Source of the DNA: Thermothelomyces thermophilus ATCC 42464
Lineage: Eukaryota > Ascomycota > Sordariomycetes > Sordariales > Chaetomiaceae
Assembly (NCBI RefSeq): GCF_000226095.1
Contig: NC_016473.1
Span: 5,146,001-5,210,000 of the forward strand
Length of the DNA: 64,000 bases
Reading direction: 5' to 3'
The notes beneath the pieces are model-generated. The model saw only the letters and a program-made list of their open reading frames with translations, was not told the origin of the DNA and did no database searches. The stretch's first letter is position 1, and each line of letters starts with the position of its first letter. This document shows positions 20,566 to 31,174 of this stretch, piece after piece. A program made the position numbers and the translations under genes.

Positions 20566-21776
20566 AAGTCAAGCACGCCGACCGAGCTCTACGCAAAGGC
20601 TAAGAACGCTCTAGACCTTGGCCAGTTCGACACTATCATTAGTGACGAGGAGGCTTCGCTGATCGCTAACAGCTTCTGCGACGACCAGACCTATTGCCCG
20701 TCAAGGGCTATGGCGGCCCACGGCATCCCGGGGTTTGGGCACGTCCTTACCCTACTGAGGCGCCGCCTCGGGTTGGATATCACTGTCTTCAAAGCTGCCG
20801 GGCTTCGCAGCCGGCCTCCCCTCTTCTGGTCCCGACCCTGGTTCCGTCCCTGGCCCTAGTTCTACACCAGTACCATCCTTCCCGATGTCTATTCCACCGC
20901 CACAACCATCAGTTTACCACCACAGCACCACAAGGTCAGCCCGACCGGGGGCAAACCCGTAGCGAGATCGTCAACGCCATGCAGTCCCTCCGAGAGCAGT
21001 ACCGGCTCGGAAACCTGCCCGAGGGAGACTTTCTCGCCCGCATCAACAGCTACAACGCCTCCCTACAAGCTGTGTCCCCCATCCCTCGTGTCCCTTCCCC
21101 CACCTGTCCACTCCTCTTCTCAAGTCACGCCATTCACCATGGTCGCCATGCCAGCCCCCCTCGCAAACCGACCTCTGCGGCTCTGGCCCCTGGCACCGGG
21201 CTTCATTTCCCCCGAGGGCGCCGTCCGCATCTTCCAGGAAGATACCGGCTCCTGCGGGTACGGCATCTGCCCGGACTGGGCGGCCCTGCCCGAGGACCAG
21301 AAGGAGGCGTACCGTACGCGGGCCGAGGCAAGACGTCACGAGGTATGGGCTTGCTTGGAGAGGGCGCTAGTCCGGAAGGCCGGGGCGAATTCTTCTTCTT
21401 CTTCTTCTTCTTCTTCTTCTTCTTCTTCTTCGCAGCAGCAGCAGTCGGAGGTATGGGAGGGAGATCTCAACCCGCCCGAGGTCATTAGGAAGAATTTCCC
21501 TAGGGCGGTTGGTCATCAACCGGTGGTTCCTGGCTCTGGGTTTGAGCTGTTCCGCGACGAGCTGGCGGCCGAGCCGGGGCCGGGGCCGGGGCCGGCGACC
21601 GGGGGGTGGAGTTTCGGGAGTTGCTGAGGAGGTGGGAAGCTCTGACTGATAAGCAGAGGGCGCTGTATGAGAAGAGTGCGTTGCTGGCGGATAAGCCTGT
21701 GTATAAGCCTGCTGATAAGGAGGCGTTGGCGAGGGAGGCTGCTGAGAGGCTTGCTGCGAGGGCTCCTGCGCAGTGA
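20566..21776 (+). pseudogene. HMG-box-like gene with frame disruptions
   Basis: Protein-like sequence runs across the region but changes frame several times. Blocks in order: ELYAKAKNALDLGQFDTIIS (20584 on), a Pro/Ser-rich stretch (about 20800-20930), MQSLREQYRLGNLPEGDFLA, then WPLAPGFISPEGAVRIFQED with WAALPEDQKEAYRTRAEARR, and FELFRDELAAE plus FRELLRRWEALTDKQRALYE. The last two pairs (aromatic, basic, W..L...Q...Y) resemble degenerate HMG-box domains of DNA-binding proteins. Two of the frame changes fall in homopolymers: a five-C run near 21076 and a six-G run at 21601-21606. A TTC repeat codes Ser14 followed by four Gln. It is either a decaying gene or a real gene with homopolymer errors; introns could explain the frame changes before 20930. 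Stop at 21774-21776. Confidence 0.55.
21391..21432 (+). repeat. TTC trinucleotide repeat (polyserine)
   Basis: About fourteen TCT/TTC units, in frame as serine codons in the HMG-box-like gene. Confidence 0.95.
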
Positions 21777-22920
21777 ACCGGTCGGCGAGGGGACGGATTG
21801 GTGCTTGGGAGTTCGTTTTGCTGTGTGTATGGTGTGTGTATGTAATGTATAATTATGTATGTATGTACATGGTCATAGACAGGATTGGAAAGGCGCGCCA
21901 GCGATGGCGGACGGAAAGACTGCGAGTTCATCATCCTGATACTGTTTGTGAACTTGGAATTGCGTTCAAATTGTTGACAGAAGCTAGCATTGCGTGGGCT
22001 AAGAGGATCACCTAGCACAGGCTAGACAAAACCCAAACAGGAGCACGGGTGATGACCTACAAACGAAATATCTAATAATGTATCTCAGGTAGGTATAATT
22101 ACACACAGGGTGTTGTGACACTGAAGCATCCGATACCAATGTGGCAATCGAATCGATAACAAGAAGACTTGCCTATTATCTCTGTTGTCTCGCTCCGCTG
22201 TTGTCTCGTACGTGCTATTACGAGGAAATGGGATCTGCTCGTTCTTCACCTCCGCGCCTTCAGTGTCTCCCACTGGTACCTCGCTTGCAAGAGCAATCCG
22301 AACCAATGCTTGTATAGTGTACTGTAATTCCATACCTACATACTGCGCACCGACAGCGCCATGGACGATAGGTATTAATCACGATACTTGACCTTGATAT
22401 CCGGAGAGGCGACCAACAATTATCAATGGACAGCAGGCCGTCGGAAAGAGTATTAAGCATCAATGACGAATAGTCGCATGACGGAGAAATGCATCTCACT
22501 GTGTACACATCTGCTCGGTTTCCAGCCTGGCCTGGCCCGGCTGACAAATGGGGCAGCTGACACAGGTATAACTTACTAGCTGTCCGACGCGCAGGTCCTA
22601 GCCAGAGCTCGGTGTGCCCCAGTGCAAAGTCCGCCAGTGCTAAGTCCGAGCCTCACGATGACGGAAGGCGCAATGCCGTGAATTTCTCCCTTATAACCCC
22701 CCCCCTTCTCCTCTCGTTGTCTGTTTCAATCATCCCATTCCGTCAAACACAGCCCGCAACACCCAACACCATCGCCGCCATCACCACCATCATCACCACC
22801 ACCATCATCACCACCACCATCATCACCACCACCATCATCACCACCACCATCATCACCACCACCATCATCACCACCACAGCGATAGTGAAAAACGACCGTA
22901 CCCCGATAAAACCGACCAAA
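21777..22920. other. Intergenic spacer and leader of the SDR gene
   Basis: No gene. TATG-rich microsatellite near 21830-21870. 22770-22876 is a CACCACCATCAT repeat lying in the probable 5' leader of the next gene. Confidence 0.6.
22781..22876 (+). repeat. CACCACCATCAT minisatellite
   Basis: About eight units of the 12-mer CACCACCATCAT with small variants. It is in frame with an upstream ATG at 22612 but is probably untranslated leader. Confidence 0.95.
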
Positions 22921-24003
22921 ATGACAACGACGACGACTCCTTTCAAACCCACACCCATCTCTAACCCCTTCATCCCGCCCGGCGCTCTGGTCCTCGTCAC
23001 GGGCGCCAATGGGCTCATCGCCTCCCACGTAGCCGACCAGCTCCTCGCGCACGGGTACCGCGTGCGCGGCACGGTGCGCTCGGCCACGCGGTGCGCCTAC
23101 CTCACGGATCTCTTTAGCGCGCGGCACGGGCCCGGACTGTTCGAGCTGCTCGAGGTGCCGGACGTGGCGGCTCCCGGGGCGTGGATGGCGGCGGTGCGCG
23201 GGGTGTCGGGGGTCGCGCACGTGCTAGGGTCCTCGGACCTGGCGGTCGCGGACGCCGACCGGGGGGCGGCGGAGGAGTTGACGTGGCAGACCGGCCTGCT
23301 CGAGGCGGCGGCGGCGGAGCCCGGGATCCGGTCCGTCGTGTTCACGTCGTCCGCCTGGGCGGCCTGGACGCCCAACGCGAGCAGAAAGGTCCGCCTGACC
23401 GGGGAGAGCTGGAACGAGGAGGCCGTCGCGCTGGCGAGGGACAAGTCCGTCAACGCTCGGAGCAAGGGCCTCGCGGTGTTCATGGCCCTCAAGACGCTGG
23501 TCGAGCAGGGCGTGTGGGAGTGGGTGGAGAAGAACAAACCGGGGTACGCGTTCAATACCGTGCTGCCGGACACGGTCCTGGGCGAGTGCCTCGACCCGGC
23601 GAATCAGGGGATTCCGAGCACGGCGGGGATGGCGTACTGGGTGTGGAAGAACACCAACGTCGACGTGTTGAACATGCTACAGCCGCAGTGGTTTGTCGAC
23701 TGTCGGGACACCGGCCGTCTGTATGTTGCCCTGCTAGCGACCACGCCGGTTGTCACCGGGGAGCGCATCTTCGGTTTCGGCGAGCGATACAGCTTTTTCC
23801 GTGTCGCCGAGATCCTGAAGGAGCTGTACCCCGACCACGCTGACAAGATGGCTAAGGTGAAGGACTTCGGGTGGGATCAGACAGAAGTGCCGAACCAGAG
23901 GGGCGCCGAATTATTGGCGCGTTTGGGGCAGCATACCGGCTGGCGGAGTCTGGAGGAAAGCGTCAAGGACAATGCCGAGAGCTGGCTCAAGCTGGAACGG
24001 TAG
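22921..24003 (+). CDS. Extended SDR / NAD-dependent epimerase-like, catalytic Tyr replaced
   Basis: Single exon, 360 residues from MTTTTTPFKP; the longer 463-residue frame would only add repeat-encoded sequence. The Rossmann nucleotide motif GANGLIASHVADQLL is followed by RGTVRSATR, a basic patch that often selects NADPH. VVFTSSAWAAW supplies the catalytic serine. Fungal aldehyde reductase relatives then have VYxASK, Tyr and Lys being catalytic; here the matching stretch reads LAVFMALKTLVEQGVWEWV, so Phe stands where Tyr is expected while Lys is kept. NTVLPDTVLGECLDP and the C-terminal W..LEESVKD helix are typical of the aldehyde/ketoreductase group. The substitution may reduce or change activity. 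Cytosolic; substrate unknown. Confidence 0.87.
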   Translation: MTTTTTPFKPTPISNPFIPPGALVLVTGANGLIASHVADQLLAHGYRVRGTVRSATRCAYLTDLFSARHGPGLFELLEVPDVAAPGAWMAAVRGVSGVAHVLGSSDLAVADADRGAAEELTWQTGLLEAAAAEPGIRSVVFTSSAWAAWTPNASRKVRLTGESWNEEAVALARDKSVNARSKGLAVFMALKTLVEQGVWEWVEKNKPGYAFNTVLPDTVLGECLDPANQGIPSTAGMAYWVWKNTNVDVLNMLQPQWFVDCRDTGRLYVALLATTPVVTGERIFGFGERYSFFRVAEILKELYPDHADKMAKVKDFGWDQTEVPNQRGAELLARLGQHTGWRSLEESVKDNAESWLKLER

Positions 24004-24150
24004 GAGGCGACGGCGGGTGGAAAATAGGTGCGAGCCGCAAGTAAATCACCCAGTCATTGGCCTGTGAGTGGGGGAAGAGTATAAGCCAACCCCCTGGCAG
24101 CGAGTCCATTAAGAGTACTTCATGGGTCGTTTCCATCATGCCAATCAGGC

Positions 24151-24831
24151 TCATGATGCCGGCTGAGGATTGTTTCCGACCGTCTTGTAGAGATCGCGCA
24201 GCTCGAAGGCTTCGTGGCCGCCCTCAGGAACTTCTCCAATGAGCCTCGCGGGCTGGCCGGCGACGATGCTGAAGCTGGGTATCACCATGTTGGGGGGTAC
24301 GACTGTGCCGTCGAGTATGCGCACGTAATCCTTGATGATGGCGAACTCGCCAATGACCGCTTGGCTGCCGATGTGGACGTGGCTCCCAATCGAGGCGGCC
24401 TGCACTACGGCGCCCGGGCCGACAAAGACGTGGTCGCCCATGCGGAGGGGCATAAATGTGAATGCGCTGCGGGTGTTTCCAGTTCCCATATCGTCAGCGC
24501 ATGGCTGTTGCCGGGTGCAGCAACGGATTTGGGAAGGACACAAAACATACCCCTTGTAGAGGCGACCCGGAGGTCGCAGACAGCAGCCCCGGCTGAGGAA
24601 GCAGTAGCGGCCGATTGACACGGCCGTGTTGTTGGGAGCGGCGCCGGTCGCGGACTGCGCGGACGCCTGGATGGTCCGGATCAGGTCGCCGCGGATCAGG
24701 ACCTCGGGCTGGATGACCGTCTTGCCGCCGAGCATGATGTTCTGCGTGCCGACGAGCGTGGCCTTGCGAGCCACTTTGTTGCCCGTCTCTGTCTCGATGT
24801 ACTCGCCCCTCGGCGGCCTTCGCGAGGACAT
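24151..24831 (-). CDS. Dynactin subunit 5 (p25)
   Basis: Two exons on the minus strand (24831-24551, 24466-24151; GTATGT donor, CCCGCAG acceptor) give 198 residues. The protein is a left-handed beta-helix built on hexapeptide repeats (VIQPEVLIRGDLI, IGRYCFLSRGCCLRPP, MGDHVFVGPGAVVQAASIGS, HVHIGSQAVIGEFAIIKDYV), followed by ILDGTVVPPNMVIPSFSIVA. The N-terminal EYIETETGNKVARKATLVGT, the KGAFTFMPLRMGDHVF join and the overall length fit the p25 subunit of the dynactin pointed-end complex, which helps dynein bind early endosomes and nuclei. Reading through the intron would insert a cysteine-rich stretch foreign to the family, which supports the splice model. Confidence 0.93.
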   Translation of the reverse strand: MSSRRPPRGEYIETETGNKVARKATLVGTQNIMLGGKTVIQPEVLIRGDLIRTIQASAQSATGAAPNNTAVSIGRYCFLSRGCCLRPPGRLYKGYVLCPSQIRCCTRQQPCADDMGTGNTRSAFTFMPLRMGDHVFVGPGAVVQAASIGSHVHIGSQAVIGEFAIIKDYVRILDGTVVPPNMVIPSFSIVAGQPARLIGEVPEGGHEAFELRDLYKTVGNNPQPAS

Positions 24832-25497
24832 TTTTGGCCGTTGCGCGTTGCTCGCTGCGCGTTGCGTGATGTGTGTTTGCGTTTTGCGTGTTGTCTTTTG
24901 TGCCAATCCACACTTGGTTCGCGGAGATGGAGTGGGTTGTTCGCGCGTCGCGGAATCGCGGAAAATGGATCGGGTGCCCGCGGGAACCCCGGGCACCCCA
25001 CCCAGCGATGGGCATGGGGAGCCTGGCCCGGCCCGGTCAAAGCATTTGCGTGCTGGGCGAGCCACACTTTCTTTGCTGCTCAAATCTCGCCCGGGAATTT
25101 CCAGCTCGTTGGAATGAGCAAACATAGGCAACCGGATCAGAAATGGAGACGCCCAGGAAGGCCGAATTCTTAGGTGATTCCTGAGGCATTTTCTTAGCAC
25201 CGCTGCGCATGTTTTTACCTGACCCTAACGGCCCCAAAAGTTAGGGTGAGACAGATTATTGGGGCCGCTCGTTAAGGCTCAGCCGACGGAAAGGCAAATT
25301 GCATCCTACGCAGCGTTATTCCCATTGTCACACCTCTCTCTCGCTTTGAGACCGCCATCTCGACACCATAAACCAAGATGGTGCCCACATTGCCCCCAAA
25401 AAATCTGGGAAAATGAAATTCCACTTCAAGTCGAAAACGTCAAATTACGCAGGCCGCGGCGCAAACTCCTCGACATGAACGACCAGGCGGCATCCAG
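24832..25497. other. Intergenic spacer
   Basis: No gene. Leader of dynactin p25 (to about 24950), then a stretch with CTAACGGCCCCAAAAGTTAG (25225-25245), a short inverted repeat. No further signal. Confidence 0.6.
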
Positions 25498-26269
25498 CTA
25501 ACATCCCGTGCCAGCCTTCTCCCACACCGCCGCGTCGTACCCGTCCATCCACGCGACGTACTCGGGCCCGGCAGCCGCCCAGCCCTTGATGCCCCCGGCC
25601 AGCGCGAGGCTCTTCATGTCCTTGTCGCCCACCTCGGCGATGTGGTCCGCCAGCCAACCCATCGCCCTGCTTCCGCGGCCGGTGGACGAACCTGTTTAGT
25701 CAAGTTAGGCAGGGTTATTTTGGGGAGACACCGGAAACACAGTTAAGAAAGAAGAACAGTTGGGGAAGGATGACCATACCGCAGTAGAAGATGACCTTGC
25801 GCATCCCAGCCGCCTTGAATGTGGCATATACCGAAGGCAGGGTCAGGGGGAGGCTCTGCGCTGGGAGGTTGATGGAGCCGCGGATGGTGCCGCCCTTGGT
25901 TTGACATCAGCGTAAGTAAGGTACCTTGCCCAGATTATGACTATTAATTATACATCTACTGTTCACGGCCTCTCCCCACAAATATCGGTCAAGCCAAGAA
26001 GCTACGAATGAGAAGGGCGGGACCAGGAACTGTTCAGGAGTGCTTCGCATGCTCACAGGCCATCATCACAGCCCACAAACCCGTCAACTCACCTCGAAAT
26101 CGTTCCGCCTCAGATCCACCAGAACGAAGTCTCTCTTCTCGAGCGGAGTTGTCTTGAGCATCTCGAGCACCTCCTCGCGCGAGATGGTAACCACCTCGGA
26201 CTTGGGCGCGGGGTATGCCGCGTACCAGGGTGCCGGTGCGGGCGCCGTGGTCGAGTCTGCGGTTGCCAT
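25498..26269 (-). CDS. Rhodanese-domain protein, Cdc25/arsenate-reductase-like
   Basis: Three minus-strand exons (26269-26093, 25894-25780, 25691-25498) give 161 residues with all phases consistent. Introns start GTGAGT and GTATGG and end CCAAG and AACAG. The rhodanese core reads FVLVDLRRNDFEGGTIRGSI, then FYCGSSTGRGSRAMGW. The active-site loop is C-GSSTG-R, a CX5R loop as in Cdc25 phosphatases and yeast Acr2-type arsenate reductases, rather than the CX4 loop of sulfurtransferases. It ends with GGIKGWAAAGPEYV. Likely a small cytosolic phosphatase or arsenate reductase. The N-terminal 20 residues (Ala/Pro-rich) look flexible. No arsenic genes lie nearby, so the physiological role is open. Confidence 0.9.
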
Positions 26270-29195
26270 GCTGTATACGACTTGTTGTGATTTCTTTGGC
26301 TGGGAGCAACCTGGTGGGTTTCAGATTCTTATTTTGTAGGAGGTTGTAATTAGAGAACCGTGCTTTCGCGATCTGGCTCACGTAAGTGCGGAGTGAGGGG
26401 TTTAATGGCTCCAGCTGGAACTACCTAGTACCTAGTTGAAGACTGGAGCCAGGATACGCCAAGGCACATACATACAGTACGGACTACGGAGAACATACCG
26501 ACGACTTGGGTCTTGGCGCACGCCGCGAGACTCCACAACGGCGAATGAAGCTCAATGCTAGCTTGCTACCACAGTAAGGAGGGATCTGAAGCAGCAGAAA
26601 TGGAGCGAAGACTTAACAGCTGCGGGCCCAATTTATACCCCAGGCGCTGGAGGGAGGCAAATTAGCTAGACACACTCTAAGGTTGAGTTGAGTTGCTGCT
26701 GTGAACTCCTTGGTGCCGCAGTTTGTCCTGGCCCAGGGAATAGATAATAATTAATATGTGCCAACGGCCGACAGGTTTACGCTGTCGCTGGTAATCAGCA
26801 GATGGTCTCTCTTGTCTCTCACCAATGGATCTGGAACCTTTAACTCGAGCGGAATGGGATGGAACGCGACACCTGCAGCTGTTCAACAACCGTTTAGGCC
26901 GTCTTGTCAACACCGATCGATGGTGGTATCAGCAACTCCGGGTCTCGGGAAACCTCCAATTCAGGTAATACGGAACACATGTCATTGTGTTGTCCGACTC
27001 TGGATAAGGACGGCGACCGGAGCGCCTCGGGCCCATCAACGCCTTTTTGTGCCACTTTTTCGGACATGTTGCTTTTTTTGTGCATCGGGAGAAGTCGATT
27101 ATATGTTGTTCGATGAGCAGCTGGGAAACGCTGATTGAAGACTTGAGAGCAAGCTGGTGATTACCTAATCGGGCCACCAGCCGACGACGACGCCTAGCTC
27201 GATATCTGCGATTTCCACGGAATCTCGTCGTCTGCATCAGATCCCGACGTTTGCGCTAGGGCATTAGCGTCTTAGGTTGTTAATACCGCAAAGACTTCTG
27301 AGGTGCGAACCGGACACGCTGGGTTCAAGTTGGCAATGGCTCAAGTCCCGTGAGGCTCACCTTGCAAAAGCGCATAGGCTGGTATCGCTCGGGCGGCGGT
27401 GGGATTCGAGTTGTTGGGAAGTCTTCGGTCCGTATGGGAGTCGCATTGTATGTGCATTTGCGGGACACCGCAGATAGGGACAACTGCGGCGGACCTACCT
27501 GCCTGTACTTGCATTACATACCAAGACTCCCCAAGGTAAGAAGGTGTTGGTAAGGGTCTATGTCACACCTCAGGTACCGCCTGCCACCTCGTGCTTAGGG
27601 CGGCGAGTGCCCTGATCAGCACTGCGGAAATTCCGCAATATAGCCCTCAGGCCTGCAATAGCGATAGCAGTATCGGTTCTATAGCCCGTGCGGCCACAAA
27701 ACTTATCAATTACCAACCGTTGACTAGCTAGGGACAACAGGGAGTGGTAAGCGGCTTCCATTTTTATCTTGTTGAACCGACGAGCCGGATGTGGATTAGA
27801 GATAAGGAGCAAGAGCTCGCTGAGTGTTTTTATTGTCGCAGCACCAACCACTGCCCTACCAACAAGGACAGACCGGCCGAGGGAGGGGGAGAGGGGCAGG
27901 TGTTGGCCTGTAACCAACATGAACCTTAACCCTGACAACCGGGCTCAAGGAACGCTCTAAAACAGTGCATTCCATACGATGCGTATGTATGTACATATGT
28001 ACACGGAATTGTTACGGCTTAACTAATAACTTCCTAATTGATTTGCCGCAGCTACGCGGGCGATGAACTAGCGCGCAAATCAAGTGGCAGATCAGAGCGC
28101 AGCCATGAACAAACATCGAACGACAACTGCGTAATTAGAACCCGTTTGACCGAGCCAAAGAAACGTTTTCCCGCCACGCTGTCATGCTCACTGCGTGACG
28201 CAGATGATGTTCGAATAGTATTTCTTATATTGCTAATCCGAACCAGTATCCTGATCGACAATCCCGTCATCAGGAACCGGTCAATGAAAATCGAATGTGG
28301 GCCAAAAGGGGAGAGCCCGGAATCCGGCAAACCGCTCGCCAAGTGTTACGAGGCAGTACCGAGGAGGCCAATGAATGCAGCGCGAGAGCCGGAGAGAGGA
28401 GCGTTGGAAACCGACCCCCAACTGCCGAGCCAAGAGCTTGTAATCTATTTGGCGGGCGTGTTACTGCACACTGCTTCGAAGGTAATATGTACATACATAC
28501 CTACGTACAGAACAAATTACACTGCCCCAGGCCCATCCAGGGAGTCGTCATGCCTAACGTCCGTTACACACGCTGGCGTTTCGCTCGGATCTGTTTTTGT
28601 TTTAACCGGCACCTTGAACCGCCACTCTCGCCGATTGACCCGATTCGCCCGCCTTAAACTGGCGCTGTTACAAACGGAGATTAAAAGCCGGGGAGCTCGT
28701 CTTGGCGTCGTGCGGCCAGGACAAGATCTTCTCCAGAGGACACCAATCAGCGAGGTTGCGAATGTCAGGAGTTGTATGGGCGATATAGAAACGGGGGTTT
28801 TGATAAGTGCAGAACGCCGGCGATGCTTCTTGGGTCTCCCCTTTCTCCCTCCCCCCTTCCCGGCTCATGACCTCACGCTGGAGCAGGCGCCTATCGTCGG
28901 GTGAATTGCCATGATTGCAACCCCGATATTGAGGGTGCCTTCCCGCTTCAAACGTTCGGAGCCCAGAACCGAACCGTGGGGTGGGCTCATGGTGCTGTGA
29001 GGTAGGAAGGCAGGACCGCAGGGGTGGGCATGACAGGGAAGGGTCTGAACCTTAATAAACAATAATCCCTTCCGCTTTTCGATGTGAACGGTTCCTGGTG
29101 TTCAGCATTTTTATTCATAGGTCTTGAGTGTCTAAACTCTACCCGGGCAGCATTTCTTCTGGTCTGCACCCCCCTGCGTAATTATCGCAAAAGCC
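26270..29195. other. Long gene-poor spacer
   Basis: I find no supported gene in 2.9 kb. The longest frames (28038-28904 + and 27570-27938 -) have no family pattern and overlap other open frames. No tandem repeat, terminal repeat or tRNA fold was recognised. The final 150 bases are the leader of the dioxygenase gene. Confidence 0.55.
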
Positions 29196-30687
29196 ATGAC
29201 GCTCAAGCAGTTGCTCATGAGCGCGCTGCTCGCAGCACCCGCGCTGGCTCATCCGGCCCACAAGGAGAAGGTGTACGCGCACGCGGCCCTCCCCCTCGAG
29301 CGCAAGTCTCTGGCCCACTGTGCGGCCAAGTTCAACGAACCCGAGTTCGTCAAGAGGACGGTCGAACACCATGGCCGCGAGTTGCATCGGCTGAAGCGTG
29401 CGCGAGGTATTCCGGTTGAGGAAAAGTAGGCCCCGCTCCTTACCTACTGGAGGACAAACAGAATCGAGGAGAGGGGGAAAAATCGGCGTATTAGTGGCAT
29501 CAGTCACTAACGGATTGTTTTCGCCCTTCTCTAGGCCCAAGATAAGCCCGCGCGACTACCTCGATGTCATCAAGATCGACCACAAGAGCAACAAGACGGT
29601 CACCGAGGGGATGGATCTCAGCACGCTGTTTGAGGACTACGGGGCCTGCATGCTGATGCCTGCTGTCGACCAGGGCCCTCTGTGTAAGTCTTTGAGCTGG
29701 GTTGGAGTCGAAAAAAGGGGGGGAGTGGCTTGTCAGCAATCGTTTGGTCACTAATTCGTTGGTGTTACGCAGACGTCAAAGGAGAGGAGGTCCGAAAGGA
29801 CATTACGAATGGCGAGCCGGGCATCCCCTTGACCCTGGCGATCCAGGTCGTGGACTACAAGACGTGCGAGACGGTCACGGATGCGTTTGTCGACGTCTGG
29901 AGCTCCAATTCGACTGTTAGTAGACAATATTGCTTTTTTCTCTCTCTGTTTGTGTTGTTCGAAACGAGGCCGGAGTCGGTTGGCTGATGAGCAAGCAGGG
30001 CATCTACACGGGCGTCCAGGGCTACCCGGGCATGGGCGACCCCAACGACTCCTCGATCCTGCAGGGTACCACCCTCCGCGGCGTGCAGCCGACCGACGAC
30101 CACGGCATTGCCTCTTTTGACTCGCTGTTCCCGGGCCACTACGAGGGGCGTGCTACCCACATTCACGGTGAGGCGGACCTCGATCCACTTTCAGCCAAGC
30201 ATGCCGAGTCAAGGAGGACTAATGGGTCACTGCAGCCATCGTCTACCTTGGCGCGACCAAGGAGGCCAACAACACGATCACGGGCGGCCGGGCGGCGCAC
30301 GTGGGCCAACTATACTTTGACCAGAGTCTCATCACCGAGGCGGACAAGCTGGCGCCGTACAACACCAACAGGATGGCGATTGTGTTGAACCAGAACGACT
30401 TCCTCTTCCGGGCGGGCGCCAACGGCGACGACCCGATCGTGCGCTACGCCCTCGTCGGCAACAAGCTTGAGGACGGCCTGTTCGCCTGGATCCGCTTTGG
30501 CATCGACCAGAACGCCAACCTGCGCGTTAACCCGGCCGCCTTCTGGACGGAAAATGGCGGCGTCATGAACCCCACCGGCCCCATCTCGCAGCTTCCTCCC
30601 GGCGGCTTCCCCGGCTGGCCTGGTTGGGGCATGAGGAAGAGGGTAGAGGCGGCCTTGGCTGCCGCTCAGGCGCAGAACGACGGGTAA
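29196..30687 (+). CDS. Secreted intradiol ring-cleavage dioxygenase
   Basis: Five exons (29196-29425, 29535-29683, 29773-29915, 29999-30167, 30236-30687) give 380 residues with all phases fitting. A signal peptide is clear (MTLKQLLMSALLAAPALAHP). The intradiol core follows: CMLMPAVDQGPLYV (first Tyr ligand region), LAIQVVDYKTCETVTDAFVD with VWSSN, GIYTGVQGYPG, TLRGVQPTDDHGIASFDSLF and the iron site HYEGRATHIH with its HxH pair. These non-haem Fe(III) enzymes open catechol-type rings between the hydroxyls; secreted fungal members act on lignin-derived or plant phenolic catechols. The C-terminus is Gly/Pro-rich (LPPGGFPGWPGWG). It is separate from any visible beta-ketoadipate gene, as is usual for the extracellular forms. 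Confidence 0.92.
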
Positions 30688-30946
30688 GAGAAGGAGGGCC
30701 GCTAGATAGTAGGTTAGTATGAAAAGCGGGGATGGATGGTTATTTGTACGCTGCAAAGGAGGCGGCTAAATACGAATAGGAGGCATGGAAAGTAGGAGCT
30801 GTCAGTCAGGGAAAGGGTCAGTCGTTACCGGGCAGAAAGTTATCGCGAATGGGACTGATGACAACTTATGGTTCGAAAATCGGGAAAGTGATTATGATGC
30901 ATTCCAGTTTAGTCCGGTGGCTCCAAGACAAACCGCAGGCCCGATA

Positions 30947-31174
30947 TTAGATGCCAAAGACCATGTGGACGGACGGGCTGCCGCGGCGCAGCGGGGACGA
31001 GTCTTGGACGTCGTCGAGCATGAGAGAGGCCCCGTGCGGCAGGTCGACGACGCGCCCGATGATGGCCGCCTCGCCCGCCAGCACGCGGAACCACTCGTGG
31101 AGGGCCTCTATGGCCCGGTAGCGCACGCCCTTGCCCGGGAGGGAGTCCATGTAGCGCGAGGGGGCCTCGACGAT
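30947..31174 (-). pseudogene. N-terminal fragment of a polyprenyl (GGPP-type) synthase
   Basis: An exon-like block after a CTCCCAG acceptor encodes 75 residues: APSRYMDSLPGKGVRYRAIE, ALHEWFRV, then ASLMLDDVQDSSPLRRGSPS and VHMVFGI followed at once by a stop. This is the start of the all-alpha isoprenyl diphosphate synthase fold, with the first aspartate-rich motif DDVQD intact. Geranylgeranyl diphosphate synthases run about 300-400 residues and continue from FGI into PQTINSANY; the second Asp-rich motif is absent here and I found no continuation downstream. A 40-codon frame at 31422-31300 (MMIINLTEHPYFRLVDPSP) could be an upstream exon but does not match the family. It is best read as a truncated copy. 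Confidence 0.78.

Noticed and set aside
22781-22876. CACCACCATCAT array considered as a CRISPR-like or zinc-binding His-coding repeat
   Set aside because: It is a simple microsatellite without spacers, in a eukaryotic leader; in the gene's own frame it would code Thr/Ile, not His.
22612-22920. N-terminal extension of the SDR to 463 residues
   Set aside because: The extra residues are microsatellite-encoded Thr/Ile repeats, and the Rossmann fold begins properly about 28 residues after the ATG at 22921.
27290-27350. B-box-like word (GGTTCAAGTT) as a possible tRNA
   Set aside because: No A-box partner, acceptor stem or cloverleaf could be drawn around it; the same holds for GATTCAAGTCC near 49250.
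28038-28904. 288-codon frame in the 26-29 kb spacer
   Set aside because: No recognisable motif or good start context, competing frames open in parallel, and codon use unlike the neighbouring genes.
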